Part shown: positions 1-6,954 of the stretch, piece by piece | Layout: every line of letters starts with the position of its first letter | Position numbering within the stretch: the first letter of the stretch is position 1 | Assembly (NCBI GenBank): GCA_039029395.1 | Contig: JBCCGG010000079.1 | Location: 1-11,356, forward strand | DNA from: JBCCGG01 sp039029395 | GTDB taxonomy: Bacteria > Pseudomonadota > Alphaproteobacteria > Kiloniellales > JAKSDN01 | Reading direction: 5' to 3' | Length of the DNA stretch: 11,356 bases | Position numbers and translations under genes: made by a program | Notes under the pieces: generated by a model | The model's database searches: none | What the model saw: the letters and a program-made list of their open reading frames with translations, nothing else | What the model was told of the DNA's origin: nothing

Positions 1-48
1 AGCAAGAGTGGTCTGAACATCTGATAGTCGTTCCAGCTTGTTTTCCAT
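1..48 (-). CDS. Possible N-terminal fragment of a gene running off the left edge
   Basis: An ATG on the minus strand at 48-46 opens a frame that stays open to the window edge, 16 codons in all, reading MENKLERLSDVQTTLA. The peptide is hydrophilic and could start a coiled coil or helix. A possible -10 box (TACAAT, minus strand, at about 109-104) lies upstream, but there is no clear Shine-Dalgarno and no -35 box. Codon use is less GC-rich than in the neighbours. Sixteen codons is too short to assign a function, and the open frame may be chance. Confidence 0.22.
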   Translation of the reverse strand, partial: MENKLERLSDVQTTLA

Positions 49-270
49 TGAGAGCCCATTGGGCCCCCAAACTTAGATGATCGGTGTGCTGACCAGCGTA
101 GTAATTGTATAGAATTGCAGAATAGAATTAATATACACCATACCTAAAGAGGAGGTGGCGTTCAGGCCTGGAGCACGTTTGGGCAGGTCAGCAGACCCAA
201 GCGGGAATTCGAAACCATTCCAAGCAACATGCACTGCCGCGCTCCGCGCAGGCTCGCGGGGCCTACCTGC

Positions 271-1110
271 CTAGTGGGACAGGAACACCGCCCCCTTGAA
301 GGCGGCGAGGAGCTGCTGGGCATGGTTGCCGAAGCGCTCCATGGTCAAGAATTTGCGGTAGCTGGAGCCCAGCACCAGCGTGTCGGCGCCCACCGCCTCG
401 GCTTCGCCCAAGAGCTGTTCCGTGCGATTCTTCACGGCCTCGAGCCGCGCGGCGGTGACCTCCAGGCCGTAGTCCGCCACATAGCCGGCGGCATCGGCCA
501 AGAGCTGTTCGGGATCCGCCCCGGACTTGGGCGCGCCGGAGGTCACCAGGTGGAGCGAGATCGCCGGCCAAGGCGTCAACTGCAGAAAGTGCTTCAAGGC
601 CTTGGCGCTCTCCAAGGAGCCCGACAGCGCGACCATGGCCTTCTTTCGCTCAAGCGAAGCGTAGGGCGCGACCGAGAGGATCGGTCGAATTCCCTGGACC
701 ATGAAATGAAGCACCTGGGTCACGTCTCGTGGGCTGGCCTCGCCACCAAGCCAAGGGGTGTTGGACAGCACGATTAGGTCCTGAAACTGCCACAGGTCGC
801 AAAGCGAGCCATCGAGGCTCTCGCCAACCTGCTTCGTCTGAAACTCCACGCCTTCCCGCTCCGCGGCCTCCTTTAGGGCATTTAGCGGCCTGGAGACCTC
901 CTCGAGCGCTCGGGCTAGGTTGTCTTCCTGCTCCTTGATCTTGGAGGGAAAAACACCGGCGGTCGGCGGCCGCCGAGGCGCCACGCGGTCCGGATCAATC
1001 AGCGACATGACTGTCACCACCGCCTTGCTCCGCAGAGCCAGGTCGACCGCAATCGGTGCGATCTGCACCTGGGCCGGCGAGCGGCACATTCCAACCATAA
1101 TCCGCTTCAT
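271..1110 (-). CDS. Universal stress protein (UspA) family, tandem-domain type
   Basis: The 279-residue soluble protein starts MKRIMVGMCRSP and has the length and layout of two fused Usp (Rossmann-like alpha/beta) domains. The first covers roughly residues 1-150, with a beta-strand start and a closing IRPILSVAP strand. The second covers about 155-279, starting KKAMVALSGS and ending GAVFLSH. Usp proteins bind ATP or act as stress and redox modulators. The usual ATP loop (GxxG-x9-G-S/T) is poorly kept: domain 2 has GSSYRKF and FGNHAQQLL, so nucleotide binding is doubtful. The ATG at 1110 is chosen because GGAAGGAGT sits just upstream and because any longer frame runs back over the DUF4396 gene. 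It lies 89 bases downstream of that gene on the same strand, so co-transcription is likely. The family call is fairly safe; the cellular role is unknown. Confidence 0.82.
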   Translation of the reverse strand: MKRIMVGMCRSPAQVQIAPIAVDLALRSKAVVTVMSLIDPDRVAPRRPPTAGVFPSKIKEQEDNLARALEEVSRPLNALKEAAEREGVEFQTKQVGESLDGSLCDLWQFQDLIVLSNTPWLGGEASPRDVTQVLHFMVQGIRPILSVAPYASLERKKAMVALSGSLESAKALKHFLQLTPWPAISLHLVTSGAPKSGADPEQLLADAAGYVADYGLEVTAARLEAVKNRTEQLLGEAEAVGADTLVLGSSYRKFLTMERFGNHAQQLLAAFKGAVFLSH

Positions 1111-1199
1111 GGTGTGACTCCTTCCAGCGCCTCTCCAGACCTCTATGGAACGCGATCGAGCCTGTAGAGGCAAGGCAGGAGATGTTGGGGGTTGGAGGG

Positions 1200-2033
1200 T
1201 CAGAATCGGATCGGCACGAAGAGCGCGGCGATTCCCCCAGCGGCGATCATCAGCGTGAATGTGCCCAAAGACAGGCCGAGCACCATGGTGCGGGTCGGCT
1301 CGGCCATGGAATGATGGTGATGCTCGCCCGGTCCCATCTTCATCGCGCTCATATCCATGCCAGCCATCTCGCCGCCGCCCGCTTTGCCCGGCGCGGTCAT
1401 CATGCCGTGCTTGTAGCCCTTGGCGACCAGCCAGGAATTGATCGGATAGGCGGTCATTGCGCCCATCAGGGTTGCTACCGACATGACGCCCCAGAAGGCC
1501 GGGCTCCAAGGATTGTCGCCATCCGGCACCACGTGCATCAGGATTGCCATGGTCGGAATCATGCCGACCATCACCATGTTCATGGAGACCGTCTCGGAGA
1601 AGAAGGTCTTGCGCACGGCGACCCAATAGCTGGCGTACATGTTCTTCATGAAAAGCGCTTGAAAGACGAAGAGCCCGACCACGAAGGCCGAAAGGTACTC
1701 GATGATCAGATCGATGCCGTTGGGCAGCCCGAAGTGATAGACCACCATGGCCGAGATGATGATCCCGGTCGCGTCGCCCGCCAGGCAATGGGCCATGGAG
1801 CCCACGGTCTGCTTCCAATGGGCCGCGATGTAGGCGTCGTGGGTGCCCGGCAGGGGCTGGCGGCAGGACAAGAGATAGACGAACAGCCCGATCGGCCCGG
1901 TGTAGAGCATGACCAGAACCCAGGCGAGCTTCATCACCCCGACCGAGGGCGTGTTGGTCGCTTGGTCCCAGATCACGAAGACGACCGAACCGGCGGTCAG
2001 GATGTACCAGACGAGAAGCGCACCCTGCAGCAT
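1200..2033 (-). CDS. DUF4396-family integral membrane protein with His/Met-rich loop
   Basis: This 277-residue multi-pass membrane protein has hydrophobic segments near residues 4-22, 35-56, 84-102, 108-129, 150-169, 180-203 and 249-273. The segment GSMAHCLAGDATG (78-90), with an adjacent His82-Cys83 pair, fits the conserved core of DUF4396 as I recall it. Between the last two membrane segments is a loop at about 210-244 rich in Met, His and Gly (MAGMDMSAMKM, then HHHHSM), a composition typical of copper- or silver-binding loops. DUF4396 proteins have no established activity. Metal transport or sensing is inferred from the residues and from the downstream usp gene. The ATG at 2033 is preceded by GGGGGAG. 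A short dyad (2053-2064) lies upstream in the region shared with the divergent gene at 2188. Confidence 0.8.
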   Translation of the reverse strand: MLQGALLVWYILTAGSVVFVIWDQATNTPSVGVMKLAWVLVMLYTGPIGLFVYLLSCRQPLPGTHDAYIAAHWKQTVGSMAHCLAGDATGIIISAMVVYHFGLPNGIDLIIEYLSAFVVGLFVFQALFMKNMYASYWVAVRKTFFSETVSMNMVMVGMIPTMAILMHVVPDGDNPWSPAFWGVMSVATLMGAMTAYPINSWLVAKGYKHGMMTAPGKAGGGEMAGMDMSAMKMGPGEHHHHSMAEPTRTMVLGLSLGTFTLMIAAGGIAALFVPIRF

Positions 2034-2052
2034 GTCTCCCCCCGAATGACCT

Positions 2053-2064
2053 ACCCTGAAGGGT
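2053..2064. promoter_or_regulatory. Short dyad ACCCTGAAGGGT in the divergent intergenic region
   Basis: ACCCT and AGGGT arms with a 2-base centre lie 20 bases upstream of the DUF4396 start, in the 154-base gap between it and the divergent gene at 2188. The position suits an operator. The arms are only 5 bases long and no matching promoter boxes were identified, so this is a weak candidate. The symmetry loosely resembles MerR-family sites, but no regulator gene is present here to support that. Confidence 0.2.
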
Positions 2065-2187
2065 CTGGCAAAACTTTCCCAGAATACCTCTCGCCCCTTC
2101 CGGTGAGAATCAGCCTAGCCCCTCACTGGGCCTTGGGATAGTCTTTCCGCCAAACAAGATCGCAGCTCGACCAGCGGAGGCAATCAG

Positions 2188-2568
2188 ATGATCCGATCCC
2201 GACTTCCCCTACTATTCGGCGCGCTTTTCATGGCCTTTGGCCTGATCCTGGCGCCGGGCCGCGAGACGGCGGCCATGCAAGACGAGATGGTCATCCTGAC
2301 CGGCGAGCACTGGCAACAGCTCGACCACAGCGACAAGGTCTCCTACGTGCTCGGCGTCATGCAGGTGGTCGAGATGGAACGCCATTTGGATGTGGGTGAG
2401 CCCGTGGACGAAACCAGTCTCATCCCCTATCTGGTCAAGGCCATGCAGGGCCGCACGATCAACGACGTGGTCGTCAAGACCAACGAGTACTACCGCCTGC
2501 ACCCCGACGAGCTGGGCCGGCCGGTGATCGACGCGATCTTCCAAGCAATCGTCATTCCGACGCTCTAA
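2188..2568 (+). CDS. Small exported protein of unknown function
   Basis: This 126-residue protein has an N-terminal signal sequence: basic MIRSR, then a hydrophobic stretch at about 7-22, with likely cleavage near residues 24-30. The mature part is about 100 residues and mostly helical. It has GEHWQQLDHSDKVSYVLGV (39-57) and a C-terminal segment with TNEYYRLHPDELGRPV (98-113). The W...K..Y..G pattern followed by YYR.HP resembles small periplasmic proteins of the Rap1a/Tai-like fold, but the mature part lacks the cysteines of the classical Tai proteins. I would not name a function. The ATG at 2188 follows GGAGG at a normal distance. It is the first of four plus-strand genes and stands 31 bases before the glycine-zipper lipoprotein gene, so the two are probably co-transcribed. 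Confidence 0.75.
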   Translation: MIRSRLPLLFGALFMAFGLILAPGRETAAMQDEMVILTGEHWQQLDHSDKVSYVLGVMQVVEMERHLDVGEPVDETSLIPYLVKAMQGRTINDVVVKTNEYYRLHPDELGRPVIDAIFQAIVIPTL

Positions 2569-2599
2569 GCGCGACCAGGACATTTGAAAGGACCATCCC

Positions 2600-2833
2600 A
2601 TGAAACGCTTTGCACCCTTTCTCGTCGCCCTGGCGCTTCTAATCACCGCGGGCTGCTCGGGCATGACTCAACAGGAACAGCAGGCGCTTTCCGGCGGCGC
2701 GATCGGCGCGGCCGGCGGCGCGGTGATCGGCGCCATGGCCGGCAGCCCGGCAATCGGTGCCGCGATCGGCGGCGCGGCCGGCACCGCGACCGGCGCGCTT
2801 TGGAACGACATCAAGCAGCGCGCCAACGAGTAA
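2600..2833 (+). CDS. Glycine-zipper lipoprotein
   Basis: The 77-residue product has a lipoprotein signal with lipobox ITAGC (Cys19), so it should be lipidated. After a short polar linker (SGMTQQEQQA) comes a glycine-zipper hairpin at about 31-66. It is made of repeated GxxxG units such as GGAIGAAGGAVIGAMAG and GAAIGGAAGTATG, with a short SPA turn between two hydrophobic helices. A charged tail (NDIKQRANE) closes the protein. This is the architecture of OsmB/SlyB-like and YMGG-type small outer-membrane proteins, which stabilise or remodel the membrane. Gly at position +2 after Cys19-Ser20 does not indicate inner-membrane retention, so outer-membrane sorting is plausible. GAAAGGA precedes the chosen ATG. 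A frame starting at 2584 overlaps it but has no signal sequence. Confidence 0.85.
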   Translation: MKRFAPFLVALALLITAGCSGMTQQEQQALSGGAIGAAGGAVIGAMAGSPAIGAAIGGAAGTATGALWNDIKQRANE

Positions 2834-2926
2834 TCCTTCCGAAAGGTTGGCCGCCAGTTCCGGCGGCGAGGCCGCGGCACAAGGCCGCGACGGCTTTCCT
2901 TTGACCTTTACAAGCGAGAATGGACC

Positions 2927-3901
2927 ATGGCCGAAACCGGAGTTTGCCTGCAGGATATCTACAAGGCGCGCCGCACGATTGCGGGCCAGGTCCGGCACAC
3001 GCCCTTGGTATCCTCGCCCGCGCTCTCAAAGATCGCCGGCACGAACGTGCGCCTAAAGCTGGAGACCATGCAGGAGACGGGTTCTTTCAAGCTGCGCGGC
3101 GCGACCAACGCGCTGGCCGGCTTGAGCCCCGAGGAGCGCGCCCAGGGCGTGGTCGGCGTCTCGACCGGCAACCACGGGCGCGGCGTCGCCCATGCCGCCA
3201 AGGCGCTCGGAGTCAAAGCGATCCTCTGCATGTCCGAGCTGGTGCCCCAGGTCAAGGTCGACGGCATCCGGGCGCTCGGCGCCGAGGCGCGCATCATCGG
3301 GCGCAGCCAGGACGAGGCCCAGGTCGAGGCCGACCGCCTGGTCGCCGAAGAGGGCATGGTCTTCGTCTCACCCTTCGACGATCCCCGGGTCATCGCCGGC
3401 CAAGGCACGATCGGCTTGGAGCTGCTGGAAGACCTGCCTGACATCGACACGGTCCTAGTGCCGCTGTCGGGCGGCGGCCTGATCTCGGGCATCGCGCTGG
3501 CGCTGAAAACCGCCTCGCCCGGAATTCGGGTGATCGGCATTTGCATGGACCGGGGCGCCGCCATGGTCGAGAGCCTGGCCGCCGGCAAGCCGGTGGAGGT
3601 CGAAGAGCTGCCGACCCTGGCGGACAGTCTGGGCGGCGGCATCGGCATGGACAACCGCTATACCCTCGAGATGGTTGGCCGCCTGGTCGACGACACGGTC
3701 TTGCTGAGCGAGGAGCAAATCGCCGCCGGCATGGCCCATGCCTTCCACCAGGAACGCCTGGTGGTCGAGGGCGGCGGCTCGGTCGGCATCGGCGCGCTTA
3801 TAGCGGGCCTGGCGCCGAACCTGGGCGACAAGGTCGCCGTGGTGGTCAGCGGCCGCAACGTGGACACCAAGCGCCTCGCGGAGATCGTCGGGGCCGGGTA
3901 A
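2927..3901 (+). CDS. PLP-dependent threonine/serine dehydratase (EutB-like)
   Basis: This 324-residue fold-type II PLP enzyme matches threonine ammonia-lyases in length when they lack the C-terminal ACT regulatory domain. The PLP Schiff-base lysine is Lys55 in TGSFKLRGA. STGNHGRG (79-86) is the substrate and cofactor loop, and SGGGL (181-185) holds the PLP phosphate. VVVSGRNVD (305-313) is the terminal cofactor-contact region. The segment PTLADSLGGGIGMDNRYT matches, from memory, the hydroxyectoine-utilisation dehydratase EutB more closely than biosynthetic IlvA. The expected reaction is deamination of a hydroxy-amino acid to a 2-oxo acid plus ammonia. No other ectoine-catabolic gene (eutA, C, D, E or doeA-D) is present here, so the substrate is open. 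The start rests on homology: the Shine-Dalgarno is weak. A competing ATG at 2920 is in another frame. Confidence 0.85.
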   Translation: MAETGVCLQDIYKARRTIAGQVRHTPLVSSPALSKIAGTNVRLKLETMQETGSFKLRGATNALAGLSPEERAQGVVGVSTGNHGRGVAHAAKALGVKAILCMSELVPQVKVDGIRALGAEARIIGRSQDEAQVEADRLVAEEGMVFVSPFDDPRVIAGQGTIGLELLEDLPDIDTVLVPLSGGGLISGIALALKTASPGIRVIGICMDRGAAMVESLAAGKPVEVEELPTLADSLGGGIGMDNRYTLEMVGRLVDDTVLLSEEQIAAGMAHAFHQERLVVEGGGSVGIGALIAGLAPNLGDKVAVVVSGRNVDTKRLAEIVGAG

Positions 3902-3942
3902 GCTTACCCCCGGGGACGGCACAATCGGGGACCATAGGGGCG

Positions 3943-4743
3943 GTGTTGGATCTGGTGCTCCATCTGGCGGCCGGCGTCTTGGCCGGGTGCACGGCGGCGC
4001 TCTTCGGGCTGGGCGGCGGATTGGCGGTCGTGCCGATCCTTTACATCAGCCTACCGCATTTGGGCATCAACCACGCCGAGTTGATGCATGTGGCGGTCGG
4101 CACCTCGCTCACCGTGATGGTGGTAACCGCGATCGATTCCGCCTACAGCCACCACCGCCGCGGCGATGTGCTGTGGCCCGTGGTCGCCCTGATCGCGCCA
4201 ACCATGGCCCTGGGCGCGGCGGCCGCGGCGCTGGCCTCCCAGTTCATTCCGACCCACTGGCTGCGCTATCTCTTCATTGCCCTGGTCGCTTTCGTGATCT
4301 TCCGGGCGCTCACTAGAAAGGGCTTCACCGCCGAGTACGCCTTGGCCGACGCCGAGCCGATCCCACGCGCCCTGGCCGCCGTCTTCGGCCTCTTCAATGG
4401 CGCGCTCGCGGCTTTGCTGGGCAGCGGCGGCGGGCCGCTCACGGTGCCCTTCCTGCGCCGCTTCAAGTTGCCCATGGTGAATGCCGCAGGGATTTCCTCG
4501 ACACTAAGCGCGCCGGTCGCGCTGTGCGGCTCGATCGGCTTCATGGTGGCCGGCGGCAGCGACCCGAGCCGGCCCGCCTGGTCGACCGGCTACGTTTATT
4601 GGCCGGCCGTCGCTGGTTTGGCGATCGGCATCCTGGTGGGCGTGCCGATCGGCACCAAGCTGTCCCATTACTTCAGCGACAAGCAGGAGGCGCGTCTCTA
4701 CGTCGCCTTTCTAATCGTTATCCTCGTGGTGATGGTGCTTTAG
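3943..4743 (+). CDS. TauE/SafE-family sulfite/anion exporter-like permease
   Basis: The 266-residue membrane protein is of the usual TauE/SafE length. It shows the two-repeat design of the family. In the first half, FGLGGGLAVVPIL (21-33) is followed by HVAVGTSLTVMV (49-60). In the second, LLGSGGGPLTVPFL (158-171) is followed by NAAGISSTLSAPVA (180-193). About seven to eight hydrophobic segments are visible. Members move small anions such as sulfite, sulfoacetate or organosulfonate products across the inner membrane. The substrate cannot be told from sequence. The start is taken as GTG at 3943, because the longer in-frame ORF to 3541 merely overlaps the dehydratase gene out of frame. TTG at 3946 is an alternative, with AGGGG upstream. 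The gene is 41 bases after the dehydratase, so it may share its transcript, and it converges on the phosphatase gene at 4751. Confidence 0.87.
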   Translation: MLDLVLHLAAGVLAGCTAALFGLGGGLAVVPILYISLPHLGINHAELMHVAVGTSLTVMVVTAIDSAYSHHRRGDVLWPVVALIAPTMALGAAAAALASQFIPTHWLRYLFIALVAFVIFRALTRKGFTAEYALADAEPIPRALAAVFGLFNGALAALLGSGGGPLTVPFLRRFKLPMVNAAGISSTLSAPVALCGSIGFMVAGGSDPSRPAWSTGYVYWPAVAGLAIGILVGVPIGTKLSHYFSDKQEARLYVAFLIVILVVMVL

Positions 4744-4750
4744 GATAGGC

Positions 4751-6139
4751 TCAGTCTTGCTCCAAAAAGATCGGCGTGAAGCGCCACGCCTTGCCTTGCT
4801 CCGGCGGGCTCGCGCGAAGAAATCCGAAGGCGACGACTGTTTCGAACGCTATGCGCAACTCCGCCGCGGTGTCGCCAGCCGGAAAGAAGGCCTCGCCTGA
4901 CTCTTTCACCGAGTCCGTCATCTCTTCGGGCGGGCGCTCCAGCACCAAGCGCCCCAGCTTGGCGCCGCCGTTGCCCGCGACGTATTGAACCGGCGGCCAA
5001 TCGGAAGCCAGCGGCCAGGCTTTTTGATAGCCGTGAAAGTCGCCGGACAGCACCACATCGACCCCGAGCAGGGGACGCTCGCCGTGTCTCGTGGTCTCCA
5101 GCGCCTTGTGCAGAGTGCCGTGGCGCGGCAGCTTCATAACCTCGGTCTCCGGCTCGACGCCGGCAACACTCCAGATCGCCACGTGGCTGATCAGCCAGAC
5201 CGCCTCCTCTCGGCCCGGCGGTGGAATCAGCGAGGACATCACCTGGTCGAACCGCGCGGCAAAAGCCTCCTGAGCCCCGGCGGTGTCCCTATTGGCATTG
5301 GCGGAATCCATGACGATTAGGCGCAAGCCCGCCATCGGGTCCAAGGCGTAGGGCGCGAAGAAGAAACGCTTTTCCCAATCTTCATCGCAGGACTCGGTCG
5401 CTGCACCGACCCTGGGATCGAAGAACAGCATCCAGCCTTGGCCTGCGTTGGCACCACAGGATTCGTGATTGCCGCGCGCGAAGACCCATGGCGCCGCTTC
5501 GAGCAAGGGTCGCGCGGGCGTAAAGAACTCGGCCTGCCAATTGGCCCAATAGTCGGTGCCGCCATAGACATAGTCACCGAGGTGGATGACCAAGCGCGGT
5601 TTTCGGCCACCGTTTCCCTTGTGGCCGCTGGCCTGCGCGGCGACCTCGGCGAACGGCCAGGTCGGTGGCGCGCAGCGTTGGGTGCGCAAACCGGGGCAGC
5701 CGGTGTCTCCCACAATCGCCACCTCGCCTGGCGCCATGCCTCGGCCCAATGCGGGCAGGTCGTGCGTCTGGCCGTCCGGGAAGATCAGTGTGACCGGACC
5801 AGGAAAGGGCGGCAGAAGGGCTTCGCAGACCACAACGGGAAAGCGTTGCGGGGCCGGGTTGCCCCGTGGGCTGGTCGCAATCTCAGGGCCAGCCCCTCCT
5901 TCGACAGCGAGTGGTGGACAAGTAGACCGCTCCGGTAGCACAAAGCGTACAAGCGCGCCGACCGTCCCCGGCTGCGCCCCATTGTCCTCGATCGGAGCGG
6001 GAACGATCTGCACCCATTTTGCCAGCACGCGCAGCTCGGGTTCGGCCGTCGTCGGCTGGGGTACCGCCTGACACCCCGTCGCCAGACCCAAACAGACCCA
6101 CAACAAGGCCCGAAGTGCGATTCGGCGCGGGCGGCTCAT
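4751..6139 (-). CDS. Calcineurin-like metallophosphatase lipoprotein
   Basis: The 462-residue protein has a lipoprotein signal with lipobox LATGC (Cys23). Residues about 35-135 form a non-catalytic N-terminal region, perhaps a beta-sandwich like that of purple acid phosphatases. The metallophosphoesterase core follows in order: GDTGC (144-148, metal ligand Asp145), HLGDYVYGG (186-194, Asp189), GNHES (223-227, Asn224 and His225), SHVAIW (318-323, His319) and GDFHGYQ (366-372, His369). These are the expected two-metal ligands, and the Tyr after the second Asp resembles purple acid phosphatases. The enzyme should hydrolyse phosphomonoesters or diesters in the periplasm or at the cell surface; the substrate is unknown. 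It starts 28 bases after the ompA-like stop and is probably in that operon, with a weak Shine-Dalgarno. Its stop is 7 bases from the convergent permease stop, leaving no room for separate terminators. Confidence 0.88.
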   Translation of the reverse strand: MSRPRRIALRALLWVCLGLATGCQAVPQPTTAEPELRVLAKWVQIVPAPIEDNGAQPGTVGALVRFVLPERSTCPPLAVEGGAGPEIATSPRGNPAPQRFPVVVCEALLPPFPGPVTLIFPDGQTHDLPALGRGMAPGEVAIVGDTGCPGLRTQRCAPPTWPFAEVAAQASGHKGNGGRKPRLVIHLGDYVYGGTDYWANWQAEFFTPARPLLEAAPWVFARGNHESCGANAGQGWMLFFDPRVGAATESCDEDWEKRFFFAPYALDPMAGLRLIVMDSANANRDTAGAQEAFAARFDQVMSSLIPPPGREEAVWLISHVAIWSVAGVEPETEVMKLPRHGTLHKALETTRHGERPLLGVDVVLSGDFHGYQKAWPLASDWPPVQYVAGNGGAKLGRLVLERPPEEMTDSVKESGEAFFPAGDTAAELRIAFETVVAFGFLRASPPEQGKAWRFTPIFLEQD

Positions 6140-6167
6140 CCGCTGGCTTCGAGAATGCCTCGGGGTC

Positions 6168-6644
6168 CTAGCGCTCCATCACGATGAGCTCGACCCGGCG
6201 CTGGCTCTCTCTTGGCTGGTCGCCCAACAGCTTGCCGACCCAGCTGTCGTCGCTGAAGGCTTGGCCCCGTGCGACGATCTGGTACTTGTTGTCCTTGAGG
6301 CCGGCGCTTTTGAGGAAGTCCGCCACCGCGTTCGCCCGCTCCATGGCCAGCTTCTTGTTGTAGTCCGCGCTGCCCGAGCGGTCGGTCATGCCAATCACAC
6401 AGAGCTGGATGTTGGGATTGCCGGCATAGCGTTTGGCGATCTCGGTCAGCTGGGCCTGGTACTGTGGCTTGATCTCCTTGCTGTTGAGATCGAAATCGAT
6501 CGACTTAGGCGTCTGCACCGTGCCCGATGTCGGCCGCACGCAGTCATCAGCCGCGCTGGCCGGCGCCGCGATCAGCAGGCTGGCAAGCCCAGCCACGGCA
6601 ACCAAGACAAGGCCACGCTTGGCGCCGGAATTTACCCCTTTCAT
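6168..6644 (-). CDS. OmpA C-terminal domain (peptidoglycan-associated) envelope protein
   Basis: The protein has 158 residues. Residues 1-31 form a Sec signal peptide ending ASA. The mature part is a single OmpA/MotB domain, without the beta-barrel of full OmpA. The domain starts at SIDFDLNSKEIKP (48-60), continues with GMTDRSGSADYNKKLAMERA (85-104), and ends in SQRRVELIV (147-155). Asp88 and Arg103 are at the places that bind the diaminopimelate of peptidoglycan in this family. The lipobox of Pal is absent, and Cys35 lies just after the predicted cleavage site, so this is a soluble periplasmic or loosely held protein rather than Pal itself. Cys35 and Cys82 could form a disulfide. The ATG at 6644 has a strong GGGGAGGAG upstream. 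The metallophosphatase gene follows on the same strand. Confidence 0.88.
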   Translation of the reverse strand: MKGVNSGAKRGLVLVAVAGLASLLIAAPASAADDCVRPTSGTVQTPKSIDFDLNSKEIKPQYQAQLTEIAKRYAGNPNIQLCVIGMTDRSGSADYNKKLAMERANAVADFLKSAGLKDNKYQIVARGQAFSDDSWVGKLLGDQPRESQRRVELIVMER

Positions 6645-6850
6645 TTCACTCCTCCCCTTCGCTGCGATATCGATAAACAGAAAAATATCAATCCAGAAAT
6701 CCTAGCACGTGATCAGGCGGAGTCCAGTTTATCAAACTCGCACTCATTCTATTCGTAAAAATGAATACCAGTTTCTTATTGATTATTTTCGTTTAGTTTA
6801 TTTGGTCCGGATTTTATTTGAGTACTGGACCAGAGATACTGCTTATGATT

Positions 6851-6878
6851 AAAAAAAGGGAGAGTTTCACCGACCCCC
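6851..6878 (-). terminator. Candidate intrinsic terminator, minus strand
   Basis: Read on the minus strand, GGGGG (6878-6874) and CTCCC (6862-6858) can pair over an 11-base loop with one G-T wobble. They are followed at once by seven T residues (6857-6851). It lies about 130 bases past the DUF4189 stop and before the ompA-like promoter area, so it could end the DUF4189 transcript. The stem is short and its G run competes with the larger fold at 6872-6929. Confidence 0.4.
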
Positions 6879-6929
6879 AATGTTTTTCTCGAAGGGCCCC
6901 TTCCCTTTCGTGACCATTGCAGTGGGGTC
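6872..6929. ncRNA. Extended stem-loop; possible small RNA or structured 3' UTR element
   Basis: GACCCC (6872-6877) pairs with GGGGTC (6924-6929), and CAATG (6878-6882) pairs with CATTG (6915-6919), with a 4-base bulge at 6920-6923. Inside it, CGAAGGG (6890-6896) pairs with CCCTTTCG (6903-6910) with one bulged T and a 6-base loop. This two-level fold is far more ordered than chance intergenic sequence usually looks. On the plus strand it precedes a T-tailed hairpin (6955-6990), as in a small RNA. On the minus strand it would be part of the 3' UTR of the DUF4189 gene. No known RNA family was recognised. Confidence 0.35.
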
Positions 6930-6954
6930 AGGGTCTGCAGGGACTAGAATGGCC

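Noticed and set aside
248..270. GCAGG / CCTGC inverted repeat just past the universal stress protein stop
   Set aside because: The stem is short and there is no T run, so it is not a supportable terminator.
229..777. 182-residue plus-strand open frame opposite the universal stress protein gene
   Set aside because: It is antisense to a well-supported gene, has no domain pattern, and its composition is that of the GC-rich complement.
1111..1818. In-frame N-terminal extension of the universal stress protein to 515 residues
   Set aside because: The extension lies over the DUF4396 gene in another frame and has no recognisable protein character; a good Shine-Dalgarno precedes the internal ATG at 1110.
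1182..2141. 319-residue plus-strand open frame rich in His and Gly
   Set aside because: It mirrors the DUF4396 gene; the His/Asp-rich text is the complement of membrane-protein codons, and there is no supporting start site.
2850..2867. GCCGCC / GGCGGC hairpin after the glycine-zipper lipoprotein gene
   Set aside because: The arms are 6 bases with a 6-base loop and no T tract, common by chance in GC-rich DNA.
3541..3942. In-frame N-terminal extension of the TauE/SafE permease to 400 residues
   Set aside because: It overlaps the dehydratase gene and reads as Gly/Arg-rich shadow sequence; the permease family begins near the GTG at 3943.
6803..6832. TGGTCC / GGACCA inverted repeat in the AT-rich region
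   Set aside because: The arms are only 6 bases with an 18-base loop; not distinguishable from chance.
6921..6940. GTGGGGTCAGGGTCTG resembling sequences beside REP-associated transposases
   Set aside because: There is no transposase and no second copy in the window; the similarity is from memory and too short.
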